The translations under genes and the position numbers were made by a program. Below the pieces are notes generated by a model. The model was not told where the DNA came from. It worked only from the letters and a program-made list of their open reading frames with translations, and searched no databases. From CAZHRK01 sp964534555 (GTDB lineage: Bacteria > Babelota > Babeliae > Babelales > RVW-14), in the NCBI GenBank assembly GCA_964534555.1, contig CAZHRK010000001.1, positions 372,001 to 436,000 on the forward strand: a stretch of DNA of 64,000 nucleotides. Direction: 5' to 3'. The number at the start of each line of letters is the position of its first letter. The first letter of the stretch is position 1. Below are positions 1 to 8,661 of this stretch, in pieces.

Positions 1-34
1 ACAAACTTTAAAAAAAGCGGCAGCAAAAAAATAG

Positions 35-1456
35 TTAGCTTGCTACACGTTTTTTAAGTTCAACTGGATCGGTGATATTTTCATTAATTTGAATGGTATA
101 TGCTTTTTCGACTGCACGCCCAAGCTCTGGTCCAGGCTGAAAAATATCAAGTAAATCACGCCCCTGAAGGATTGCTGCTTCGGGGGCATCTAATACTCCA
201 GCTTCTTGGCTGCGCTGTGTGAAAGCTGTAAAAATTTCAAGCTCACCTTCAAGTGGTGTTTGCCCGTTGCCGTTGCGGCCACGATTATCAGCGAGTCCAA
301 CGAGTGCAAGCTGGCGCAAGGTGCCATGAGGGAAGAGTCTTTTTGCAAGTCGTTTGTACGCTGCAAGTCCTGCGTTTTGACTTGTTAATGCACCTGGTGC
401 CAGATGATGGCGCACGAACTTGCACACAGTTTTAATTAAATCATTATTATCTGTGTAGCGTTTTAAAAATGTATATGCAAGTGCCTCGCCAGCAACATCG
501 TGCCCATGGGCCTTGCCGTCTGGTGTTGTTGTCGTAATTTTTCCTAGATCATGGCATATCATAGTCAGCAGAATTACCAGGCGTTCTTGGTCATCTTTAA
601 ATTCAAACTGTGCAGCGGCATCAAGCGATTGCATGGTATGCTCAAAGACGTCTTTTTCTGGGTGCATGTCTTTGCGTTGAAGCACGCCCTTAGTTTGCGC
701 AAGCTCAGGAAAGGTCTCTTCGAGTCGTCCTATCGAATCAATCCATCTAAGTCCAAGTGATGGGCGCTTTGATCTGACGAGCATTTTTTTTATTTCATCA
801 AAAACTCGTTCACGTGCAATTGGTTCACCAGTGGTGCTATCTTTAAGTTCCATGCGAGCACAAATATCTGAAAGCTGTTTGTTGGGCATCATCTCAAAGC
901 GTGCTGCAAATTGCATTACGCGATAAAATCTGAGTGGGTCCTCACAAAAAAGATTTTCATCAATTGCAGCAAGCTCTCGTTTTTCTATGGCTTTGCGGCC
1001 ACCATACGGGTCAATAATAGTAAGATCAGCTACGGTTTCTGGGTGAGTTTTCAGCAGGTCGTTGAGTAATAGAGCCATGCTGTTCATTGTTACATCGCGC
1101 CTGCGCGCAGCGCGCTCAATTGTCATGTGAGGATTAAAGCTTACTGTTGGCTTTCTGCCTTTGCTATCTTCTCGTGGAATAGCCCAGTCAGCATTAATAC
1201 CCATAATTTTTAGCACACCAAACTGTTTGCCCACTAAAATAACAGTCCCAAACTGCTTGAGTACTCCTTCGAGTGCATCAAGATCGATACAATGTACTTC
1301 AAGGTCAAAATCTTTAAGCTCACGGTCAAGGATAATGTCTCTGACGCACCCACCAACTAAATAAACGCGCGCACCTGCAGTATCAAGAGCTTTAATAATT
1401 GGTGAAATTGATGAAAAAAACGAAAGAAGGGCTTTAAGCGATGCTGACGTTTTCAT
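35..1456 (-). CDS. cca: tRNA nucleotidyltransferase / poly(A) polymerase family protein with HD domain
   Basis: Class II polymerase-beta-type nucleotidyltransferase, most likely the enzyme that adds or repairs the CCA end of tRNAs. The N-terminal domain has the GGCVRD motif (residues 35-40) and the metal-binding DFD (49-51), followed by the family's RRD-containing stretch. A C-terminal HD phosphohydrolase-type domain carries HTMQS and ICHDLGK. The 473 residues suit a CCA/PcnB-type enzyme with an HD extension. The ATG is preceded by AAAGG at a good distance. CCA addition would be needed here, because the tRNA-Arg gene at 58332 does not encode CCA. Poly(A) polymerase cannot be excluded by motifs alone. 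Confidence 0.85.
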   Translation of the reverse strand: MKTSASLKALLSFFSSISPIIKALDTAGARVYLVGGCVRDIILDRELKDFDLEVHCIDLDALEGVLKQFGTVILVGKQFGVLKIMGINADWAIPREDSKGRKPTVSFNPHMTIERAARRRDVTMNSMALLLNDLLKTHPETVADLTIIDPYGGRKAIEKRELAAIDENLFCEDPLRFYRVMQFAARFEMMPNKQLSDICARMELKDSTTGEPIARERVFDEIKKMLVRSKRPSLGLRWIDSIGRLEETFPELAQTKGVLQRKDMHPEKDVFEHTMQSLDAAAQFEFKDDQERLVILLTMICHDLGKITTTTPDGKAHGHDVAGEALAYTFLKRYTDNNDLIKTVCKFVRHHLAPGALTSQNAGLAAYKRLAKRLFPHGTLRQLALVGLADNRGRNGNGQTPLEGELEIFTAFTQRSQEAGVLDAPEAAILQGRDLLDIFQPGPELGRAVEKAYTIQINENITDPVELKKRVAS

Positions 1457-1566
1457 AATGACCTTTGCTTAGGGTAAACGCTTTTATAATCTTCGTAGCC
1501 TGCATATGAAATACTCTCTTGCAAGAGTGTGCACGATCTCCTAAACTATACTCCATATAATCAGAT

Positions 1567-1642
1567 GGGGCTATAGCTCAGTTGGTAGAGCGCACGCATG
1601 GCATGCGTGAGGTCACCGGTTCGAATCCGGTTAGCTCCACCA
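1567..1642 (+). tRNA. tRNA-Ala (anticodon GGC), CCA encoded
   Basis: A full cloverleaf can be folded. The acceptor GGGGCTA pairs with TAGCTCC and includes the G3:U70 wobble that is the classic alanine identity element. The anticodon loop ATGGCAT gives GGC, the T-loop is TTCGAAT, and the 3' CCA is encoded. A TATAAT hexamer lies at 1556-1561, only five bases upstream, so transcription may start at or very near the mature 5' end. I saw no convincing -35 box. Confidence 0.96.
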
Positions 1643-1754
1643 TCTTCTTTTCAAAAAACTTTTCACTCTATCTACTTCTAGGCACTTGCAAAAGACCGCT
1701 AGCTTGTGATTACATAAAGACAAAATTCATATGCCTTTTGCACAGGACGTAACT

Positions 1755-2288
1755 ATGACGCGCCGCTTATTTTTAATCTACACTATTACATCAATCATTT
1801 TTTTGCTTCTAGCGATAATTTTTGTTCTGTTTCAAATTATTCACTTGGGTTTAATAAGTGGTCTTTTGGTTAGTTTTTTGACGTGGGCGACCTATGTTCT
1901 TTGTGTCCCAGCTGCTCATGGCAGAGTTATTTTGGGTGGGCCAATTTTTCTTTTAACAAAAAAGCGTATCAAGCCAGAGCGGTTTGTTTGGGCTTTTGCT
2001 CTTGTGACCCACGTTATCGCACTTATCCTGCAGCCGCATCTTTATTTATTGTCAGCGCCGATGTTTTTATTTTTAAGAATTACTAAAACGCCTCATTATT
2101 GGGTTATCCTGCTGCTCGGTATGCTTGGAGCTTGGTATAGAGTAGCGCTCTCAGATGATTTAACCCCGGTACAAGAGCGTAGGCATGCTGTTGTGCGCCA
2201 CCTTCTTCTTATTGCGGGGCTTTTTCTTATTCTCTTTTTGCTTCATAAAGAGCTTATTATTTATCTAAATGCGACAAGTACTGGTTAA
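1755..2288 (+). CDS. Hypothetical polytopic membrane protein
   Basis: I do not recognise a family. The protein is very hydrophobic, with about four to six membrane segments separated by short basic loops such as KKRIKPER and QERRHAVVR, and a final helix near the C-terminus. I chose the ATG at 1755 because AGGA lies at a normal distance before it. An in-frame ATG at 1731 would add eight residues but has a weaker ribosome site. It lies between tRNA-Ala and an aminotransferase gene on the same strand and may share transcription with either. Function unknown. Confidence 0.6.
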   Translation: MTRRLFLIYTITSIIFLLLAIIFVLFQIIHLGLISGLLVSFLTWATYVLCVPAAHGRVILGGPIFLLTKKRIKPERFVWAFALVTHVIALILQPHLYLLSAPMFLFLRITKTPHYWVILLLGMLGAWYRVALSDDLTPVQERRHAVVRHLLLIAGLFLILFLLHKELIIYLNATSTG

Positions 2289-2395
2289 TAAAGCGTCCCC
2301 AACAAAAAATGCCTGTAAAAAATATCGATTTTACGGTATATATTGTGGGTCTGAACTTTCTTTAAATCTTGCAAGTCGCTGTTGAGGGGATCGCC

Positions 2396-3544
2396 ATGAT
2401 AGAAATACCTTTGTCCGGTATTAAAAAAATTGAAGAAATTGTAAATAGCAGCAATGAGTATGTTTCATTATCTCAGGGCTCTATAAAAATTGGTGGGATT
2501 CCTCAGCAAATCAAAGATTACGTGCAGTCTCTTATGAAGACAGATGCAACGGATTATTACCAAAGCTGTTGGGGGATTAAGCCTCTCCGTGAGAAGCTTG
2601 CTGAAGTAATTGCGCGTGACTATGATCCTGCAATCACCGTTCATAACGTGCTTCCAACCCATGGCGCAATTGGTGGATTGTCACTTTTGTATCTTGCAAT
2701 TTTGAATCCAGGTGATGAGGTTTTGATTCCTGAGCCTTCATACCCAGCCTATCGTATTCTTGCGATGGCAGCCCGCGCAAATACTGTTTCAGTATCTGCA
2801 TTCAAGCAAGCTGAAGATGGTTCTTACTCATGGGATCTTGATCTGGAAAGCATAAAAAAAGCGCGCACAGAAAAAACAAAGATGTTGATTCTTTCAAACC
2901 CGTGGAACCCTATTGGCGTTGTTCTGCCACCGGCTAAAATCAAAGAGTTGCTTGCGTGGTGTGAAGCTAATCAGATTTTCTTGGTAATTGATGAAGCGTA
3001 CCGTGATTATGTTTTTACTCCTGATTATCAATCAACCCTTGGCATGGTCACACAGAGTGAATGGCTTATTAGTGTAAGCACGTTCTCAAAAAACATGGCT
3101 ATGAGCGGATGGAGAATTGGATTTTTAGTTATCCCAACTCACCTTAATAAAATGCTTGCAGGAATGCAGGATGCGCTCTTGAACTGCCTTAATAATACAT
3201 CACAGTATGCAGCGCTGTTTGCGCTAGATCACCCAGAATTTTCACGTAAGTTTCATGAAATTGTTCTGGCAAATAGAGACATCACTATGCAAATGCTTAA
3301 GCCATTAGTAGCAAGCGGAGTTATTAGCATGACTCAGCCGGATGGTGGTTTCTTCGCATTTATTAAAACACAACATGATGATGCAACTGACCTAGTGATG
3401 AGCATTTTGAATACAGCAAAAGTTGGTTTGGTTCCTGGTGGATCATTTGGTGAAGCAGGCAAGCCATTCTTCAGAATTTGTTATGCTCGAGACACTCATT
3501 TGTTGCAAGAAGGTTTGTCTCGTCTTGTTAACTTCTTGGGCTAA
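2396..3544 (+). CDS. Pyridoxal-phosphate aminotransferase, class I/II (AspC/aspartate aminotransferase-like)
   Basis: Fold-type I aminotransferase that probably transaminates amino and keto acids in the cytoplasm. Visible features are the SNPWNPIG cofactor loop, the DEAYRDY motif, and the lysine motif SFSKNMAMSGWRIGF, whose Lys would form the Schiff base with PLP. A C-terminal FFRICYA supplies the conserved substrate-carboxylate arginine. The start at 2396 follows GAGGGG; the nine-residue in-frame extension upstream is not supported. It ends 17 bases before murC, so the two are probably co-transcribed, but the substrate cannot be read from sequence. Confidence 0.88.
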   Translation: MIEIPLSGIKKIEEIVNSSNEYVSLSQGSIKIGGIPQQIKDYVQSLMKTDATDYYQSCWGIKPLREKLAEVIARDYDPAITVHNVLPTHGAIGGLSLLYLAILNPGDEVLIPEPSYPAYRILAMAARANTVSVSAFKQAEDGSYSWDLDLESIKKARTEKTKMLILSNPWNPIGVVLPPAKIKELLAWCEANQIFLVIDEAYRDYVFTPDYQSTLGMVTQSEWLISVSTFSKNMAMSGWRIGFLVIPTHLNKMLAGMQDALLNCLNNTSQYAALFALDHPEFSRKFHEIVLANRDITMQMLKPLVASGVISMTQPDGGFFAFIKTQHDDATDLVMSILNTAKVGLVPGGSFGEAGKPFFRICYARDTHLLQEGLSRLVNFLG

Positions 3545-3561
3545 TTTTTGGTGGGGGTCGC

Positions 3562-4983
3562 ATGTATAAAAAACGTGAACACGTCCATTTCATGGGAATT
3601 GGCGGCATAGGGATGAGCGGAATTGCTGAGATTTTACGCCTGCGCGGTTACACTGTTTCAGGGTGTGATCATGGCGCTGGGAGTAAAACGCTTGAGCATT
3701 TAGCATCGATTGGCTGTGGAATTTTTAAAGGGCATGCGCAGGAGCATGTCCATGACGCTGATGTGCTTGTGTATTCTTCTGCAGTCAAACCAACTGACCC
3801 AGAGATTCAGGCAGCGCTTTCAAAAGGAATACCCGTTATTCCGCGTGCACTCATGCTTGCTGAGCTTATGCGTAGTAAATACAGCGTGGCTATTTCTGGT
3901 GCTCATGGAAAAACAACAACAACGTCTTTGATTTCTCATATCCTTATTGAAGCGGGGAAAATGCCAACAGTCGTTGTTGGTGGTGTGCTTAAAAACATTG
4001 CAAATAATGCGCAGCTTGGCAGCGGCGAAATTTTTATTGCTGAGGCAGATGAATCAGACAGGTCGTTATTGTATCTTAATCCATCAATGGCTGTTGTAAC
4101 CAATATTGATGCAGAGCATCTTGATACCTATAAAGATATCGATGATATCAAAGATACATTCAAAAACTTTTTAGCGCGCTTGCCATTTTATGGTAAGGCG
4201 TTTGTTTGTATTGATGATGAGCATGTACGGTCTATTCTTCCGCTAGCGCATGTAAAAACCTGCAAATACGGTTTAACGCAAGACGCTGATTTATTTGCTG
4301 AAAACATTAAGCTTGAGGCGCAGTACTCAACGTTTGATGTTTATCAAAATGAAGTTATGCCAAACACACTTGAGCGCAAGCGTGTGCTCCTTGGTACCGT
4401 CAAGCTTGCAATTCCTGGTTTGCATAATGTTAAAAACTCATTAGCAGCCTTGGGTGTTGCACTAGAATTTGAAACACCATTTGCTGTTGCTGCGCAAGCG
4501 CTTGAAACGTTTAAAGGTGTTGAGCGTCGGTTTGAGTTTAAAGGTGTATGTCGCGGTGCGGATGTCTATGATGATTATGGTCATCATCCAACTGAAATCG
4601 CGGTGACTTTGAATGTAGCAGCTCGACGAGCACGCAAACAGTTACATGTTATTTTTCAGCCACATCGTTTTTCTCGTACACAAAAATTGTGGCAGGATTT
4701 TGTCCAGGTATTTAAGCAATCTGGTGCCGCTGGATATTCGATTAACTCGCTTATTATCACTGATATTTATCCTGCAAGTGAATCACCGATTGAGGGTGTT
4801 TCGTCTGAGCAGCTTGTCGCTGATATCAAGAAAGCAAATCCGTATTTAAACGTTGTGTATGTACAAAAATATGAAGATATTTTGCCGCAGGCACTTAAGC
4901 ATATGCATGATGGCGACCTCGTTTTGACGCTTGGTGCGGGCAAGATGAATGCTATTGCAGATATGCTTGTCAAAACAGTTTAA
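3562..4983 (+). CDS. murC: UDP-N-acetylmuramate-L-alanine ligase
   Basis: Adds L-alanine to UDP-MurNAc in the cytoplasmic stage of peptidoglycan synthesis. The N-terminal Rossmann domain begins with HFMGIGGIGMSG, followed by the ATP-binding AHGKTTTTS of the Mur ligase central domain and the DDYGHHPTEI motif of the C-terminal domain, including the conserved His. At 473 residues it has normal family length. The ATG follows GGGGG. It is away from any dcw cluster; mraY is more than 40 kb off. A strong intrinsic terminator follows the stop. Confidence 0.97.
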   Translation: MYKKREHVHFMGIGGIGMSGIAEILRLRGYTVSGCDHGAGSKTLEHLASIGCGIFKGHAQEHVHDADVLVYSSAVKPTDPEIQAALSKGIPVIPRALMLAELMRSKYSVAISGAHGKTTTTSLISHILIEAGKMPTVVVGGVLKNIANNAQLGSGEIFIAEADESDRSLLYLNPSMAVVTNIDAEHLDTYKDIDDIKDTFKNFLARLPFYGKAFVCIDDEHVRSILPLAHVKTCKYGLTQDADLFAENIKLEAQYSTFDVYQNEVMPNTLERKRVLLGTVKLAIPGLHNVKNSLAALGVALEFETPFAVAAQALETFKGVERRFEFKGVCRGADVYDDYGHHPTEIAVTLNVAARRARKQLHVIFQPHRFSRTQKLWQDFVQVFKQSGAAGYSINSLIITDIYPASESPIEGVSSEQLVADIKKANPYLNVVYVQKYEDILPQALKHMHDGDLVLTLGAGKMNAIADMLVKTV

Positions 4984-5013
4984 TACCAAGAGTTATTTAT
5001 TGAGTGACAATAA

Positions 5014-5045
5014 AAAAGGAGCCGGCACACTAGGCTCCTTTTCTC
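5014..5045 (+). terminator. Intrinsic terminator after murC
   Basis: The stem AAAAGGAGCC (5014-5023) pairs perfectly with GGCTCCTTTT (5033-5042) around a 9-base loop, followed by CTCTTTT. The next gene on the same strand begins after its own leader, so this ends the aminotransferase-murC unit. Confidence 0.85.
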
Positions 5046-5086
5046 TTTTGTATCGATTATTTCGCATGATTTAGCAACGTCGTTAT

Positions 5087-5092
5087 TTGACA
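5087..5092 (+). promoter_or_regulatory. Candidate -35 box upstream of the porin-like gene
   Basis: A consensus TTGACA lies between the murC terminator and the gene at 5175. A plausible but weak -10 (TAACCT) follows after 16 bases. The gene must have its own promoter because it follows a terminator. The ribosome site is AGAAGGA. Confidence 0.4.
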
Positions 5093-5174
5093 AATTCTTT
5101 CTGCGCCGTAACCTGGAAACTTCCGTAACAATATCTCTTCATTAATTCCTCTATCGTTTAAGAAGGAAGCATCA

Positions 5175-7148
5175 ATGAGATCATTCAACAAACACTTGCT
5201 AGCACTAGCTTGTGCCTTTGTCTCTTTTAGCCTTAAAGCAGACACAGGGGTAGATAATCGAGAATACAACTCTGACTATGCTGATGAAGCAGGCCAAAAG
5301 CATGCATTTAAAATCCATCGTGGTGATTGCTCATTAACGCTTGGTGGTAAAGCTAAGATTGAGAGCTATTTCCTTAAAAATGCTGCGATGCTTAACAAAA
5401 AATTACCAGACCAAAACAGTTACTTAAAAGAGACTGTTGATCTGACATTTGATGTTGCATATGGAGAGAAAAAGTACGGACACAAAGCTGCTGAGTTTTT
5501 CTTGGGCCTTCGCCAAAAAGGTGTTTGGGGCTATGCATTTAGCTATGCAGATAAAGATGCAGGTGCTCTTGGGCCAACAAGCTTAAAACTTTCAGAATCA
5601 GTTTTTGGTTCACACACCCACACCACAGGTAAGCCGCTCATCTGGCTTAAAGACGGCTGGTTGATGTTTAGCTGGAATGCTGCACTTGGTGTTGAATCAA
5701 AAAATGTTCATACAGTAAAAGCTGGCTGGTTCCCGTTTGAAATGGGGCGTGGAATTGCTTTTGGTGGCTTTTATGGCTTGAATAAAGAGCTTGTTGGACT
5801 CTATAGCTACAATGAAGATAAAGCAGCTCCTGGTATTTTGTTTCATGGCGATTTGATCAAAGATGTTCTGACTTATGATCTTTATTATGCTCGCTTTGAA
5901 GAAAGAGCAAAAAGCTTTGGTGATACAACATCTGTAGTTCGTAAGCATGTTGTTGGTGTTTCACCACTACGAGGCCTTCATAAGAATGATGATGCAATTG
6001 CCGGCCGCCTAAAATGGGTTGCTGTTAATGATAAAGAATCATTTGGAAAACTTGAGCTAGAGCCATATGCATTTTATAACAACGCAATGGACCAAGTTGT
6101 TGAGCGTGCACCAGATTGCAGAACTCGTTTTGGTTCATATGGATTTGCTATTGAGCATGATCTTCCTGCTGGTTTTGAGTGGGGCGCTGAGGTTGCAGCA
6201 AACTACGGTAACCAAAAAATGTTTAATATCGATCGCAACAAGGTCCAGATCAAAAATGTTAATGGTAACCTTGTCGAAATCATGACAAATATTTCTACTG
6301 ATGCTAATGGTAATAACCTTGCAGTTGCAAACGCAGCAGCAATCGCAGCATCAAAGGTTATTGTTGCAGATCAAGCTGATGGTCAACCTATTCCTGGTTA
6401 TGCTGGTTTTTATAATGCTAAAGAGCGTTTCCGTCCTGCGTACACAAACAAGTTTGGTGGCTGGATGGGTGTTGCTGATTTAGCATACACATTTAAGCCA
6501 GTTGATCTTAAGCTGGCTCTTGCTTATGGTTATGCATCTGGTGATTTTGATCCTCATCTTGATGAGAAAAACAAAACATACAAGGGCTTTGTTGGTTTCC
6601 ATGAGCTTTATTCAGGCAAGCGTGTGCGCAGCGTTTACTTCCTTGATGAACGAGCACTCCTTCGTCCTATGAGCCAGAAGCCTGGAGCGTTAAAAGATAA
6701 AGGCTCTATTGGTGTTGAAACAATGTACAGTGATCTTCAGCATGTTGGCCTTGGTCTGACATGGGAGCCAGAAGAGTGCGTGCTTAAAAAGCTTTCTCTT
6801 AACCCTAACCTGATTGCATTCTTTAAAGCGAATGATTCATACAAGTATGATCTTGCATCAGAATCATATACTGATGAATTTGCAAGCAAGTATCTTGGTA
6901 CTGAAATCAACCTGATTGGAAGCTGTAGTGTCGTTAAAGATCTAAAGCTTTATGGTCACCTTGCATCATTTATTCCAGGTGGATACTTTGGTGATGTTAA
7001 AGGTGTTAAGCTTGATAAAGATTATGCAGAGCTTATCGCTGCTGCAATTAATCCTGCAGGAGCGCTTGCTCCAGCAGATCTTGCACAGTTCCGCATAGCG
7101 CAAGACGTTGTGTTTTATGCTAACGTAGGACTTGAATTTAAGTTCTAA
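5175..7148 (+). CDS. Probable outer-membrane beta-barrel (porin-like) protein
   Basis: The protein starts with a Sec signal peptide (basic MRSFNKH, hydrophobic core, probable cleavage after SLKA). It is rich in alternating aromatic/polar strands with glycine-containing turns, and it ends in LEFKF with the terminal Phe typical of barrels inserted by BAM. At 657 residues it would be a large barrel. The stretch EMGRGIAFGGFYG slightly recalls alginate-export-type barrels, but that is only a guess and the substrate is unknown. It stands alone between two terminators with its own candidate promoter. Codons look well adapted, suggesting high expression. Confidence 0.72.
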   Translation: MRSFNKHLLALACAFVSFSLKADTGVDNREYNSDYADEAGQKHAFKIHRGDCSLTLGGKAKIESYFLKNAAMLNKKLPDQNSYLKETVDLTFDVAYGEKKYGHKAAEFFLGLRQKGVWGYAFSYADKDAGALGPTSLKLSESVFGSHTHTTGKPLIWLKDGWLMFSWNAALGVESKNVHTVKAGWFPFEMGRGIAFGGFYGLNKELVGLYSYNEDKAAPGILFHGDLIKDVLTYDLYYARFEERAKSFGDTTSVVRKHVVGVSPLRGLHKNDDAIAGRLKWVAVNDKESFGKLELEPYAFYNNAMDQVVERAPDCRTRFGSYGFAIEHDLPAGFEWGAEVAANYGNQKMFNIDRNKVQIKNVNGNLVEIMTNISTDANGNNLAVANAAAIAASKVIVADQADGQPIPGYAGFYNAKERFRPAYTNKFGGWMGVADLAYTFKPVDLKLALAYGYASGDFDPHLDEKNKTYKGFVGFHELYSGKRVRSVYFLDERALLRPMSQKPGALKDKGSIGVETMYSDLQHVGLGLTWEPEECVLKKLSLNPNLIAFFKANDSYKYDLASESYTDEFASKYLGTEINLIGSCSVVKDLKLYGHLASFIPGGYFGDVKGVKLDKDYAELIAAAINPAGALAPADLAQFRIAQDVVFYANVGLEFKF

Positions 7149-7170
7149 AAAGCTTGAACATACGAAAAAT

Positions 7171-7206
7171 AAAAGGGGCCGGAATAAATCCGGCCCCTTT
7201 TATTTT
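7171..7206. terminator. Bidirectional intrinsic terminator
   Basis: A perfect stem AAAAGGGGCCGG / CCGGCCCCTTTT (7171-7182 with 7190-7201) encloses a 7-base loop, with A and T runs on the two sides. It lies between convergent genes ending at 7148 (+) and 7213 (-) and can serve both. Confidence 0.9.
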
Positions 7207-7212
7207 TCAGAG

Positions 7213-7716
7213 TTATTTTATTTTATGTGGAACAAATGCTCTGTAGTTCTTAAAAAACAAGTTCCCAAAATAAAAATATGTAATATTGTGTGGTTCGATC
7301 GCGCTATCAGGCGTATAGGTTATTTGGATAACATTATGCCTTCTGAGATTGTTTGCATGGCGCGCAAAAATAAATTTGTCTGGTGAATGATGTTTTGCAA
7401 CGTCTAAAAATTTTTCAAGATCAAGCTTTATCAGCGTATCGGCTTCGCTGCTATCATCATCTATTGTTCCATCATTTGGTTTAACGATAAATTTTGTTAA
7501 AACAAATCTGTCTTTCCCTGTTTTTGTAGGAGCTTTTTTAGTAAGACTAAAAACAATAATTGGCCTTGGAACATCTTTTCTTACAAGTTCTGTCATCATG
7601 AATGGTGTGTCATCATAGCCAGCATAATCTGACGCTGCGCATGAAGCTTTTACAAGACCTTGTGCACAAGAAAAAAAAGCGGTGAAAAAAATAACAGCTG
7701 TAATCTGTTTAGACAT
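7213..7716 (-). CDS. Hypothetical exported protein, 167 residues
   Basis: No family recognised. The N-terminus is a clear signal peptide (MSKQITAVIFFTAFFSCAQG, cleavage probably near VKA), so the mature protein of about 143 residues is likely periplasmic or secreted. The mature part is mixed alpha/beta in character, with no repeats or catalytic motif I can name. It contains a run of acidic residues (DDDSSEAD). The ribosome site is weak. It faces the porin-like gene across a shared terminator. Exported proteins of unknown function recur through the window. Confidence 0.6.
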   Translation of the reverse strand: MSKQITAVIFFTAFFSCAQGLVKASCAASDYAGYDDTPFMMTELVRKDVPRPIIVFSLTKKAPTKTGKDRFVLTKFIVKPNDGTIDDDSSEADTLIKLDLEKFLDVAKHHSPDKFIFARHANNLRRHNVIQITYTPDSAIEPHNITYFYFGNLFFKNYRAFVPHKIK

Positions 7717-7882
7717 GAATAATAGACTTTCTTCAGAAGTGTTTTTGTTCTAAGTCACGAATTAAAGGGGTTCTCCCTGATTCCTTTTTAAGGGACCGCT
7801 ATACTACAGCATATTTTGAATGCGAGCAAATGCAGGCTAAGAACGTTTTATTTCATCTAAGAAAGCCTAAAAATGTGTGCTA

Positions 7883-8317
7883 CTATTGTCTGTTTGTCAC
7901 GATGTGGCTCTTGTGTGCAATCCACTCTGTAATGTTTTTGCGTAATGCTGATGGGTAGAGTGTTACACTATCAAGGTCATCGAGTCGAGCCCATGTGAAA
8001 ATAATATGATCTTCTTTTGATTCTGGTGCGTGGGTGTGTGTGATTTCTGTTGCACTGACCAAAAACATGAAATTAAATTCATGATGCGTGTGGCCGTGCT
8101 TATTTGTCCAAAAATGTTCCTCTACACCCAAAAATTTTGTGATTTGAGCTGATATGCCACCTTCTTCTTGAAGCTCTCTTAAAAGAGCTAGGCTTGCGCT
8201 TTCCCCAGCTTCAATATGCCCACCAGGCAAATAACTATATGATCTATCAAGTGGTTGATTGAGAAGAATAAAGGGGCCATCAATAATGATGGCCCGTGCT
8301 ATGCATTCAATTGTCAT
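7883..8317 (-). CDS. Nudix hydrolase
   Basis: Hydrolyses a nucleoside-diphosphate-linked substrate; the exact one is unknown. The Nudix box runs from about residue 33 to 55, with G33, E39 and the REL-EE-G core intact (GHIEAGES, then RELQEEGGI). At 144 residues it is a single-domain enzyme with no extra recognition motif. It begins five bases after the trxA stop and is probably the last gene of aspS-trxA-nudix. No strong ribosome site is visible, which fits translational coupling. Confidence 0.9.
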   Translation of the reverse strand: MTIECIARAIIIDGPFILLNQPLDRSYSYLPGGHIEAGESASLALLRELQEEGGISAQITKFLGVEEHFWTNKHGHTHHEFNFMFLVSATEITHTHAPESKEDHIIFTWARLDDLDSVTLYPSALRKNITEWIAHKSHIVTNRQ

Positions 8318-8322
8318 AAAAA

Positions 8323-8643
8323 TTAGCCGAGATGTGATGCAATTTTTGCAATAAGTGCTTCTTTGCTCATATAACCCATCTCTTTAGCAACCATTTTTCC
8401 GTCTTTGAAGAATAGAAAGGTTGGAATTGATGATACGTTATATTGGATTGCAAGATCACGCTCTTGGTCGATATCAACTTTTACAAATTTATATGATCCT
8501 GCAAGCTCTTGTGAAAGCTGCTCAAAAAGTGGAGCCATCATTTTGCAAGGACCACACCATGTTGCGTACATATCAACAACAACAGGTACTGATGATTTTA
8601 AAACTTCTTGTTCGAAATTTGTTACTGCGCCATGAATAGCCAT
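8323..8643 (-). CDS. trxA: Thioredoxin
   Basis: Small cytoplasmic disulfide reductase with the canonical WCGPCKMM active site (C30 and C33), the buried Asp in VVVDMYA, and the cis-proline in SSIPTF. At 106 residues it is the usual length. AAGGA precedes the ATG. It lies 18 bases downstream of aspS. Likely partners in this window are TrxB (41608), the peroxiredoxin (40929) and the DsbD/CcdA-like transporter (10544), which would take electrons from thioredoxin to the periplasm. Confidence 0.97.
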   Translation of the reverse strand: MAIHGAVTNFEQEVLKSSVPVVVDMYATWCGPCKMMAPLFEQLSQELAGSYKFVKVDIDQERDLAIQYNVSSIPTFLFFKDGKMVAKEMGYMSKEALIAKIASHLG

Positions 8644-8661
8644 AATATTCCTTATTAATTT

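Noticed and set aside
7132..7386. 84-codon plus-strand frame beyond the porin-like gene
   Set aside because: It runs through the terminator and is antisense to the exported protein at 7213.
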